Shown piece by piece: positions 19,784 through 27,009 of a DNA stretch of 64,000 bases (its first letter is position 1; each line of letters begins with the position of its first letter). The stretch is taken from positions 4,079,001 to 4,143,000 of the forward strand of contig AP017991.1 in assembly GCA_003609755.1 (NCBI GenBank). The letters run 5' to 3'. The DNA comes from Planktothrix agardhii NIES-204. GTDB lineage: Bacteria; Cyanobacteriota; Cyanobacteriia; Cyanobacteriales; Microcoleaceae. A model generated the notes under the pieces. It was not told the DNA's origin and did no database searches. It worked only from the letters and a program-made list of their open reading frames with translations. The position numbers were made by a program, and so were the translations under genes.

Positions 19784-21433
19784 ATGTTTTGCGAACAATG
19801 TGAACAAACCGCCAGTGGAAATGGCTGTCATCAATGGGGGGCTTGTGGTAAAAGTCCAGAGGTTAATTCAATCCAAGATTTATTAGTCTATTGCTTACGC
19901 AGTATTGCCCCCATTGCTTTAAAAGCTTATGAGTTAGGTATTCCTAATCGAGAAATTGATCGTTTTACCTGTGAAGCGATGTTTTCAACGATGACGAATG
20001 TTAACTTTAGTACGAAGCGATTTGCTGATTCTACCCAACAGGTTTTACAATTGCGAAAAACCTTAAAACAAGCGGTGGAAAGTAAAAGTCCCACCCCCAT
20101 TTCCTGGCCAGAAATTTGTAATTATCAGCCCGATTTTGAGGAAAATTTATCTGAACAAGGACAAAATTTTGCCTTGGATTTAATTCAAAAAGCTAATGGG
20201 AATATTGATATTTATTCCTTGCAATTAACCACAATTTATGGCATTAAAGGATTAGCTTCCTACGCCTTCCACGCCTACGAACTGGGTCAGGAAGATGAGA
20301 AGATTTATCAGTTTATCTATGAAGCCTTAATTGCTTTAGATCGGCAGGATTTAGACTTAAATGCCTGGGTGGGTTTAGCCTTAAAAGTCGGAGAAATGAA
20401 CCTCCGGGCAATGGAATTATTAGATGCCGGACATACCGGACATTATGGACATCCCACCCCCACAAGTGTTCCCTTAAATCATCGTCAAGGTAAGGCTATT
20501 TTAGTCTCTGGACATGATATTAAACAGTTAGAAGCCCTGTTAAAACAAACCGTAGATACGGGGATTACGGTTTATACCCACGGGGAATTATTACCCGCCC
20601 ATGGTTATCCGATTTTAAAACAAAATTATCCCCATTTATTCGGACATTTTGGCACAGCATGGCAGAATCAAACCAAAGATTTTGCTAAGTTTCCTGGGGC
20701 GATTGTGGTGACAACAAATTGTTTAATGCCGCCCCATGAAACCTATGATCAAAAACTGTTTACTCTTGGGCCCGTGGGCTATCCTGGGTTAGGCTATTTA
20801 CCCTCCGATGCTGATGGTATTCCTGACTTTACTCCAGTGATTCAAGAAGCGCTAGAACTCCCCGGCTTTTTGGATGATGAAACCCTCCGGGAAGTGAAAA
20901 CCGGATTTGCCCATAATGCAGTTTTAAGTGTAGCTGATCACGTCGTTGAAGCGGTTAAAGCCGGGAAAATTCGTCACTTCTTTTTAGTCGGCGGTTGTGA
21001 TGGGGCCAAACCCGGACGGAGTTACTATACAGAATTTGTGGAAAAAGTTCCCCAAGATTGTGTTGTCCTCACCTTAGCTTGTGGAAAATTCCGCTTTTTT
21101 GATAAAGAATTAGGTGAAATTGGTAACATTCCTCGATTGATGGATGTGGGACAATGTAATGATGCTTATTCTGCCATCCAAATTGCTTTAGGATTAGCTA
21201 AAGCTTTTGATATTGGTGTTAATGAATTACCCCTATCCATGATTTTGTCATGGTATGAACAAAAAGCCGTGGCGGTGTTATTAACCCTGTTATATTTGGG
21301 GATTCAAGACATTCGTTTAGGCCCGACATTACCCGCTTTTATTTCTCCGAATGTGTTCCAATTACTATCGGACACCTATCATCTGAAAGCGATTTCTACC
21401 CCCGATGAAGATTTAGCCGCTTGTTTAGCCTAG
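19784..21433 (+). CDS. hcp: Hybrid cluster protein (hydroxylamine reductase)
   Basis: A 549-residue enzyme with a cubane cluster and a hybrid Fe-S-O cluster. It reduces NO to N2O in E. coli and hydroxylamine to ammonia in vitro. The N-terminal ligands are in FCEQCEQTASGNGCHQWGAC; later hybrid-cluster ligands occur around TTNCLMPP, GGCDGAKPGR and MDVGQCND. Its place between hoxF and hoxU inside the hydrogenase operon matches an arrangement reported for Lyngbya-type cyanobacteria. It suggests use of Hox-linked reductant under anoxia or nitrosative stress, which is inference. Confidence 0.96.
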   Translation: MFCEQCEQTASGNGCHQWGACGKSPEVNSIQDLLVYCLRSIAPIALKAYELGIPNREIDRFTCEAMFSTMTNVNFSTKRFADSTQQVLQLRKTLKQAVESKSPTPISWPEICNYQPDFEENLSEQGQNFALDLIQKANGNIDIYSLQLTTIYGIKGLASYAFHAYELGQEDEKIYQFIYEALIALDRQDLDLNAWVGLALKVGEMNLRAMELLDAGHTGHYGHPTPTSVPLNHRQGKAILVSGHDIKQLEALLKQTVDTGITVYTHGELLPAHGYPILKQNYPHLFGHFGTAWQNQTKDFAKFPGAIVVTTNCLMPPHETYDQKLFTLGPVGYPGLGYLPSDADGIPDFTPVIQEALELPGFLDDETLREVKTGFAHNAVLSVADHVVEAVKAGKIRHFFLVGGCDGAKPGRSYYTEFVEKVPQDCVVLTLACGKFRFFDKELGEIGNIPRLMDVGQCNDAYSAIQIALGLAKAFDIGVNELPLSMILSWYEQKAVAVLLTLLYLGIQDIRLGPTLPAFISPNVFQLLSDTYHLKAISTPDEDLAACLA

Positions 21434-21487
21434 GGTTAATTTCATGGGTGTCAAAGACAGCCGAAAAAATCTGATTGTAGCCGAATC

Positions 21488-21590
21488 AGATCCCCCTAAA
21501 TCCCCCATCCCCCCTGCCCCCGCGCGCGGGGGGTAAAGGGGGACTTTGAAATCAATCCTGGCCTTATTAAGGGGGGTTAGGGGGGTCAAA
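21488..21590. repeat. C/G-run palindromic repeat, hcp / hoxU gap
   Basis: It has the same organisation as the repeat at 9129-9255: CCCCCTAAATCCCCC at one end and GGGGGGTTAGGGGGGTC at the other, with a CCCCGCGCGCGGGG core. It occupies much of the 272-base gap before hoxU and may form a strong RNA hairpin within the operon transcript. Confidence 0.7.
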
Positions 21591-21705
21591 CCCTATACAA
21601 AATCATGTAAAAATTATTAGGAAAAACTGCTATAATGAAACCAGATACATCTTAAAGTTAAAGGATTAAATTTGATATTTAAACCTCAGAGGAGATGAAA
21701 AAATT

Positions 21706-22422
21706 ATGTCCGTAAAAACCCTAAAAATAGATGGAATTGATGTTGCTGCTGAAGAAGGAACATCTGTACTCAAAGCCGCCGAAGAAGCCGGGGTCAAAAT
21801 TCCCAAACTCTGTCATTTAGACGGGGTTTCTGATGTGGGGGCTTGTCGGTTATGCCTAGTAGAAATTAAAGGAATTAATCGTTTATTACCAGCTTGTGTA
21901 ACCGAAGTTGCAGAAGGTATGGAAGTCTGTACCCAAACCCCCCAACTGCAAGAATATCGACGCATGACCGTGGAGTTATTATTCGCAGAAGGAAATCATG
22001 TTTGCGCCATCTGTGTTGCTAATGGTAACTGCGAATTACAGGACGTTGCGATTGAAGTGGGCATGGATCATAGCCGTTTTCCCTATCGCTTTCCTGACCG
22101 GGAAGTAGACATTTCTCATAGTAAATTCGGCATCGATCATAACCGTTGTATTATGTGTACTCGGTGTGTGAGAGTTTGTGCTGAAATTGAAGGAGCCCAC
22201 GTCTGGGATGTCGGCTATCGGGGAGCCGCAGCTAAAATTATTAGTGGTTTAAATCAACCCTGGGGGGATGTGGATGCTTGTACCTCCTGTGGTAAATGTG
22301 TCGATGCTTGTCCCACGGGTTCAATCTTTAAAAAAGGTACCACTACGGCGGAAATGCAACGGGATAGTGAAAAACTAGAATTCTTAGCAGATGCAAGAGG
22401 GAAACATCAATGGACAAGATAA
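21706..22422 (+). CDS. hoxU: Bidirectional hydrogenase diaphorase subunit HoxU
   Basis: A 238-residue NuoG-like iron-sulfur subunit bridging HoxF and HoxY. The N-terminal plant-type [2Fe-2S] ligands are in CHLDGVSDVGACRLC with a later Cys in PACVTEV. The His-Cys3 cluster is in HVCAICVANGNCELQ. Two 4Fe-4S sites are CIMCTRCVRVCAE and CTSCGKCVDACPTG. An AGAGGAGATG-type ribosome binding site precedes the ATG. Its last 13 bases overlap hoxY, so the two are likely translationally coupled. Confidence 0.97.
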   Translation: MSVKTLKIDGIDVAAEEGTSVLKAAEEAGVKIPKLCHLDGVSDVGACRLCLVEIKGINRLLPACVTEVAEGMEVCTQTPQLQEYRRMTVELLFAEGNHVCAICVANGNCELQDVAIEVGMDHSRFPYRFPDREVDISHSKFGIDHNRCIMCTRCVRVCAEIEGAHVWDVGYRGAAAKIISGLNQPWGDVDACTSCGKCVDACPTGSIFKKGTTTAEMQRDSEKLEFLADARGKHQWTR

Positions 22423-22958
22423 AATTTGCTACGGTTTGGTTGGCGGGTTGTTCCGGTTGCCATATGTCGTTTTTAGACTTAGATGAATGGCTGTTTGATC
22501 TCGCGGAAAAAGTTGATGTTGTCTTTAGTCCGGTGGGTTGTGACTTAAAAGAATATCCTGAAAATGTGGATGTTTGTTTGGTGGAAGGAGCCGTGGCTAA
22601 TGAAGAAAATTTAGAGTTATTATATCAAGTTAGAAAACGGACTAAACTCTTAATTTCCTTTGGAGATTGTGCGGTCACGGCTAACGTTCCGGCGATGAGA
22701 AATATGTTAGGTAGTACGGAACCTGTATTAAAACGCTGTTATTTGGAACTGAGTGATATCGGGGCGCAATTGCCGAATGAACCGGGTATTGTGCCTGAAC
22801 TGTTAGAGCGAGTTCGTCCAATTCATGAATTAGTTGATATTGACATCTTTTTACCCGGATGTCCTCCTTCTGCGGATAGAATTAAAGCCGCGATCGCTCC
22901 TTTATTAGAAGGGAAAATGCCTGTAATGGAAGGACGGGAAATGATCAAATTTGGTTAA
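22410..22958 (+). CDS. hoxY: Bidirectional [NiFe] hydrogenase small subunit HoxY
   Basis: A 182-residue subunit that holds the proximal 4Fe-4S cluster next to the NiFe site. Cluster ligands are in LAGCSGCHMSFLD, FGDCAVTANVP and FLPGCPPSADRI. Length matches the short cyanobacterial HoxY, which lacks a Tat signal, so the enzyme is cytoplasmic. It overlaps hoxU upstream and is separated from hoxH by a 249-base gap full of repeat. Confidence 0.97.
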   Translation: MDKIKFATVWLAGCSGCHMSFLDLDEWLFDLAEKVDVVFSPVGCDLKEYPENVDVCLVEGAVANEENLELLYQVRKRTKLLISFGDCAVTANVPAMRNMLGSTEPVLKRCYLELSDIGAQLPNEPGIVPELLERVRPIHELVDIDIFLPGCPPSADRIKAAIAPLLEGKMPVMEGREMIKFG

Positions 22959-23163
22959 CCGTTGTTGCGCTGTTGTTGCGCCGTTGTTGCGCTTCAGCGC
23001 ACCCAAGGATATAAATTATAACCCTTAATTTTTATCCTCAAATCTAATTAGTAAAGATGCGCTTAGTTGTTGCGCTTCAGCGTACCCCAAGGATATAAAT
23101 TATAACCCTTAATTTTTATCCTCAAATCTAATTAATAAAGATGCGCTTAATCGCAACAACGGG
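22959..23163 (+). repeat. CCGTTGTTGCGC element with 83-84 base tandem duplication
   Basis: The hoxY-hoxH gap starts with three GTTGTTGCGC units at an 11-base period (22961-22992). Two copies of an 83/84-base unit follow (22983-23065 and 23066-23149), differing at a few bases. It ends in CGCAACAACGG, the inverse of its beginning, so the whole block is bounded by inverted repeats. Related pieces lie at 24644-24702 and 26980-26992. Confidence 0.85.
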
Positions 23164-23207
23164 GTAGAAAAGTTCAAGCTAAATAACAAACTACAGAGGT
23201 TAAAAAT

Positions 23208-24638
23208 ATGTCTAAAACCGTTATTATTGATCCAGTGACTCGGATCGAAGGTCATGCTAAAATATCTGTCTATTTAGATGATGCGGGAGAAGTAGAAAAT
23301 GCCCGGTTTCACGTCGTAGAATTTCGCGGTTTTGAAAAATTCTGCGAAGGACGACCGATGTTTGAAATGGCTGGAATTACCGCTAGAATTTGCGGAATTT
23401 GTCCTGTTAGTCACCTGTTAGCTTCTGCTAAAACTGGCGATAAAATCCTCGCTGTGCAAGTACCTCCAGCCGGGGAAAAACTGCGGCGGATGATGAATTT
23501 AGCACAACTTACTCAGTCCCATGCTTTAAGTTTTTTCCACCTCAGTAGTCCTGATTTTCTATTAGGTTGGGATAGTGATCCAGCTAAACGAAATGTGTTT
23601 GGTTTAATGGCGGCTGATCCTGATTTAGCTCGGGCAGGAATTCGCTTGCGTCAGTTCGGACAAACGGTAATTGAACTATTAGGCGCCAGAAAAATTCATG
23701 CGGCTTGGGCGGTTCCGGGTGGCGTGCGTTCTCCCCTTTCCGATGAAGGGCGAGAATGGATTATTGATCGCTTACCTGAAGCTCGACAAACCACCGAATT
23801 AGCTATTAGTATCTTTAAGCGTTTATTAGATACGGAATTAAAAACCGAAATTGATGTTTTTGGCAAATTCCCCTCATTGTTTATGGGGTTAGTTGCCCCC
23901 GATGGTACTTGGGAACACTACGGCGGACACCTAAGATTTATTGATAGTAATGGGGAAATTGTCGCCGATGGTTTGAGCGAAGATAACTATCAAGATTTCC
24001 TCGGAGAAGCCGTTGAAAATTGGTCTTATTTGAAGTTTCCCTATTACAAACCCCTGGGATATCCCGATGGTATTTATCGCGTTGGGCCCTTAGCAAGATT
24101 GAATGTTTGTGACTGTATTGGTACCGAAGATGCAGACCGAGAATTAATTGAATTTCGGCATCGGGCGGGGGGACGGGTAGCTACTTCTTCCTTCTTCTAT
24201 CATTATGCTCGTTTAGTGGAAATTCTCGCTTGTATTGAAGCCATTGAACAGTTAGTTGATGACCCTGATATTATCTCAAAACGGGTGCGTTCAGAGGCGG
24301 GGATTAACTGTTTAGAAGGAGTGGGAGTTAGTGAAGCTCCACGCGGCACTTTATTCCATCATTATCAAGTAGATGAAAACGGATTAATTAAGAAAGTTAA
24401 CTTAATTATTGCCACCGGACAAAACAATTTAGCCATGAATAAAACCGTGACTCAAATTGCCCAACATTATATTCATGGTAATGATATTCCCGAAGGGATG
24501 TTAAACCGAGTCGAAGCCGGAATTCGTGCTTATGACCCTTGTTTAAGTTGTTCTACCCACGCCGTCGGACAAATGCCTTTGCACATCCAATTAATTCAAA
24601 AGGATGGAACAGTAATTAAAGAAAAATACCGCCATTAA
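23208..24638 (+). CDS. hoxH: Bidirectional [NiFe] hydrogenase large subunit HoxH
   Basis: A 476-residue catalytic subunit that binds the NiFe centre for reversible H2 oxidation. The L1 motif is [15 protein letters not shown] and the L2 motif is [12 protein letters not shown], supplying the four Ni cysteines. The protein carries a 25-residue C-terminal peptide after the L2 His, which an endopeptidase (HoxW) must remove after metal insertion. The GAGGTTAAAAAT upstream supports the ATG. The downstream gap contains another GTTGTTGCGC element. Confidence 0.97.
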   Translation: MSKTVIIDPVTRIEGHAKISVYLDDAGEVENARFHVVEFRGFEKFCEGRPMFEMAGITARICGICPVSHLLASAKTGDKILAVQVPPAGEKLRRMMNLAQLTQSHALSFFHLSSPDFLLGWDSDPAKRNVFGLMAADPDLARAGIRLRQFGQTVIELLGARKIHAAWAVPGGVRSPLSDEGREWIIDRLPEARQTTELAISIFKRLLDTELKTEIDVFGKFPSLFMGLVAPDGTWEHYGGHLRFIDSNGEIVADGLSEDNYQDFLGEAVENWSYLKFPYYKPLGYPDGIYRVGPLARLNVCDCIGTEDADRELIEFRHRAGGRVATSSFFYHYARLVEILACIEAIEQLVDDPDIISKRVRSEAGINCLEGVGVSEAPRGTLFHHYQVDENGLIKKVNLIIATGQNNLAMNKTVTQIAQHYIHGNDIPEGMLNRVEAGIRAYDPCLSCSTHAVGQMPLHIQLIQKDGTVIKEKYRH

Positions 24639-24643
24639 CCCTA

Positions 24644-24702
24644 CCGTTGTTGCGCCGTTGTTGCGCTTAAGCGCAATCTTAAGGGCTAAAGCCCAACAAC
24701 GG
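24644..24702 (+). repeat. CCGTTGTTGCGC element, hoxH / ferredoxin gap
   Basis: Two GTTGTTGCGC units (24646-24655, 24657-24666), a GCGCTTAAGCGC palindrome and a closing CAACAACGG. The ends are inverted copies, as in the hoxY-hoxH gap. Confidence 0.8.
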
Positions 24703-24726
24703 ATTTATGATATTAGGAGGCAAAAA

Positions 24727-24990
24727 ATGCCAAAGGAAAACTTATATTTATGTATGGGTTCTGCTTGTCATCAGCTTGGAGTGTATGAAGTGTTACCGAA
24801 ATTGCAAGCCTTGATGAGTGAATATGATATTGATCACAAAATTGAGCTAAAAGGCTCATTTTGTTTAGAAACTTGTAGTTCGGGAATTGTGATGAAATTT
24901 AAGGACTTACATTTTATTAATATTAGTCCTCAAAATATTGAAGATAGATTTTTGCAAGAAATTCTTCCCGCCATTAAAGATCAGAATTGA
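24727..24990 (+). CDS. Thioredoxin-like [2Fe-2S] ferredoxin
   Basis: An 87-residue protein with a NuoE/HoxE-type [2Fe-2S] site: cysteines in LYLCMGSACHQLG and KGSFCLETCSSG. The ATG at 24727 follows a strong TTAGGAGGCAAAAA ribosome binding site, so the longer upstream frame running into the repeat is rejected. Small ferredoxins of this type occur in hydrogenase operons of anaerobes next to PAS and SpoIIE-type proteins, as here. A role as redox relay or sensor for the following PAS/phosphatase pair is inferred. The next gene begins ten bases downstream. Confidence 0.85.
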   Translation: MPKENLYLCMGSACHQLGVYEVLPKLQALMSEYDIDHKIELKGSFCLETCSSGIVMKFKDLHFINISPQNIEDRFLQEILPAIKDQN

Positions 24991-25000
24991 GATAAACACC

Positions 25001-25501
25001 ATGTTAGAAACAACTCAGAATCACCTCTGGCAACTTTTGTGGGAATATGATCCTAACGGTTTAATTGCCGTAGATTCAGACTTGATGATTAAAGTTGTTA
25101 ATCCGGCTTTTTGTAAACTATTTAATGTTGAAGCGAGTGAAATTATTGGTAAACCCGTAACCGAAATTTTAGGGAATGTAGATCATTTTAAAACTGTTTG
25201 GGAAACTAATCAGGTAATTCGGGGACGGGAAACAGAATATCCTGAATATCATTTGTATATTCGAGAGTTTATTTTTCCCATTAAGGAAGAAAATATTATT
25301 GGCTGTATTATGAGCGATATTACCGCCGAAATGGAACGTAAAAAAGAAACGGATATAATCAAGGCAGAAACCGTTAAAAAAGTGAATGAAGTAGTTGATA
25401 ATCAAATGAAAGTCGCTCAAGAAATTGCCGGGTTATTAGGAGAAACCACCGCCGAAACTAAAATTAGTTTACTCAAAATTATTGAACTGGTGAATCAGTA
25501 A
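25001..25501 (+). CDS. PAS-domain protein of the hydrogenase operon
   Basis: A 166-residue cytoplasmic protein. Residues about 15-105 form one PAS domain (GLIAVDSDLMIKVVNPAFCKLF, cited by its key residues NPAFC) ending in a PAC-like GCIMSDITAEMERKK. The C-terminal 60 residues are helical and probably dimerise. No kinase, HATPase or output domain is present, so it must act through another protein. The likely partner is the SpoIIE-type phosphatase encoded 51 bases downstream. The ligand is unknown; a Cys at the NPAFC position is notable. The ATG at 25001 was chosen because the upstream part overlaps the ferredoxin gene. Confidence 0.8.
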   Translation: MLETTQNHLWQLLWEYDPNGLIAVDSDLMIKVVNPAFCKLFNVEASEIIGKPVTEILGNVDHFKTVWETNQVIRGRETEYPEYHLYIREFIFPIKEENIIGCIMSDITAEMERKKETDIIKAETVKKVNEVVDNQMKVAQEIAGLLGETTAETKISLLKIIELVNQ

Positions 25502-25507
25502 ACTATC

Positions 25508-25522
25508 GGAAACCGGGTTTCT
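25508..25522. repeat. AAACCGGGTTT palindrome
   Basis: GGAAACCGGGTTTCT, one of at least six near-copies in the window (see also 58651, 59111, 60021, 60070 and 62808). Here it sits between the PAS and phosphatase genes. Confidence 0.7.
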
Positions 25523-25552
25523 ATCTATTCCCTATATTTTAGTAAAATTAAT

Positions 25553-26719
25553 ATGAGTCAAGATAACTTTTTTGATATTTGTCACCTGAGTTTGAATAAA
25601 AAAGGCGAAGAACTTTGTGGTGACCAAGTTAAATTTACCAAAAGCGAAACTAAAAGCACTATTGTTTTATCCGATGGTTTAGGAAGTGGGGTAAAAGCGA
25701 GTATTTTAGCCACCTTGACCACGGAAATTTTAATCACCATGTTAAATGCGGATGTTCCTTTAGAGGAAGTGATTAAAACCGTGATTGGAACTTTACCTAT
25801 CTGTCAGGTGAGAAAAATTGCCTATGCAACTTTTACGATTATTTCGATTAATCATTTAACCAATGAATTTAAAGTAATTAATTTTGATAATCCGCCAATT
25901 CTTTATTTTAAAAAAGGTCGCATTGTTAAATTAGAAACCAAAATTGATAAGATCTTAGGGAAAAAAATTCAATATTCAGAAGGAACATTAGAGCGGGGAG
26001 ATTTTATTGGGGCGATTAGTGATGGTATCCTTTATGCTGGGTTAGGGGATACGATGAATTTTGGCTGGGGTTGGGATAATATTGCTAAATACATGGAGAG
26101 AATTTTTATTAGTCAAGCGACTAATTCTCGAACAATTATTGAGCAAGTAATGTCTGAAACCCGTTCTTTATATCGGGAAAATATTGGCGATGATGCAACT
26201 TTTGTGGGGGTTTATGTTAGAAAACCTAACCCGGTCATGATTTTTACTGGCCCGCCTTTAGATATTACTCAGGATGAATTATATGCCGATAGGTTATTAA
26301 ATTTCCCCGGTAGAAAAGTAATTTGTGGCGGAACAACTGGAAATTTAGTCGCAAATTATATGGGAGAAACTATTGAAATGGATATTGCAACCATGCGAAA
26401 AGATTTACCGCCTATTGGTAAACTAAAAGAGGTGGATTTAGTTACAGAAGGAATTTTAACGATTTCTAAAGCCACGGAAATTTTGAGAAAATGTAAGGGG
26501 GATATTGCCCGGTTAGCTTCTGATAATAATGGGGCGGTTTTATTGGCGCGGGAAATTATCGAAGGAGATTCGATTTATTTTTTAGTAGGTCAACAAATTA
26601 ATGAGTTTTATCAGAATCCTTTATTACCTAAAAATATTTCAATTCGTCGTAACTTAATAGAAGATTTAGTCCAGTTACTTCGCAGTCAACAAAAGGAAGT
26701 TGTGATAGAATATTGTTAA
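25553..26719 (+). CDS. SpoIIE-type PP2C serine phosphatase with extra C-terminal domain
   Basis: A 388-residue protein. Residues about 1-225 form a SpoIIE/PP2C-like phosphatase with metal-binding acidic motifs VLSDGLGSG, AISDGI and IGDDATFVGV. Residues about 230-388 form a second domain beginning near MIFTGPPLD, with VICGGTTGNLVANYMG and DLVTEGILTISKATEIL. This architecture resembles phosphatases I recall from [FeFe]-hydrogenase operons of Firmicutes. It would dephosphorylate a Ser/Thr-phosphorylated protein, possibly in response to the adjacent PAS and ferredoxin proteins. The target is unknown and no partner kinase or anti-sigma factor lies in the window. Confidence 0.82.
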   Translation: MSQDNFFDICHLSLNKKGEELCGDQVKFTKSETKSTIVLSDGLGSGVKASILATLTTEILITMLNADVPLEEVIKTVIGTLPICQVRKIAYATFTIISINHLTNEFKVINFDNPPILYFKKGRIVKLETKIDKILGKKIQYSEGTLERGDFIGAISDGILYAGLGDTMNFGWGWDNIAKYMERIFISQATNSRTIIEQVMSETRSLYRENIGDDATFVGVYVRKPNPVMIFTGPPLDITQDELYADRLLNFPGRKVICGGTTGNLVANYMGETIEMDIATMRKDLPPIGKLKEVDLVTEGILTISKATEILRKCKGDIARLASDNNGAVLLAREIIEGDSIYFLVGQQINEFYQNPLLPKNISIRRNLIEDLVQLLRSQQKEVVIEYC

Positions 26720-26739
26720 TAATAAATATAGAAAATAAT

Positions 26740-26958
26740 ATGATTTTAATTGTCGGATATGGGAATCCCATTCGAGGAGATGATGGTGTTGGTCAAGCGG
26801 TAATAACAGAGGTTGAACAGTGGAATTTAACGAATGTGCGATCGCTTTCTATCCATCAACTCACCCCCGCAGTTGCCGCAGAAATGGCGGAAGTTGATAC
26901 GGTTATTTTTGTGGATGCTGCTTTAGAAGGAGATACGGTTAATATTATTTCCTTGTAA
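26740..26958 (+). CDS. hoxW: Hydrogenase maturation endopeptidase HoxW, C-terminally truncated
   Basis: Only 72 residues, where family members have about 150. It starts MILIVGYGNPIRGDDGVG, the usual N-terminus with the first metal ligand, and continues to VIFVDAALEGD, with the second ligand Asp. It then stops (TTGTAA) before the His that completes the nickel-sensing site in the HybD family. Neither other forward frame after the stop resembles the missing part, and cysS ends at 27010 on the opposite strand. It lies 20 bases after the phosphatase gene. It may be non-functional. Confidence 0.8.
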   Translation: MILIVGYGNPIRGDDGVGQAVITEVEQWNLTNVRSLSIHQLTPAVAAEMAEVDTVIFVDAALEGDTVNIISL

Positions 26959-26979
26959 GCCTTACCCTCAAAATATCTC

Positions 26980-26992
26980 AAGCGCAACAACG
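26980..26992 (+). repeat. Fragment of the GTTGTTGCGC element after hoxW
   Basis: AAGCGCAACAACG, the inverse end of the element at 22959-23163 and 24644-24702, located 22 bases past the premature hoxW stop. Confidence 0.6.
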
Positions 26993-27009
26993 AATTTATT
27001 CAACCTCAA

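Noticed and set aside
22983-23149. Tandem repeat considered as a CRISPR remnant or riboswitch
   Set aside because: Only two copies exist, the copies are adjacent with no spacer, and no conserved riboswitch core is seen.
26713-26739. Upstream TTG start for hoxW
   Set aside because: It would add residues that overlap the phosphatase stop; HoxW proteins begin at the MILIVGYGN strand, and an ATG is present at 26740.
26959-27009. Frameshift hiding the rest of hoxW
   Set aside because: Neither other forward frame after the stop gives HoxW-like residues, and cysS occupies the following sequence on the other strand.
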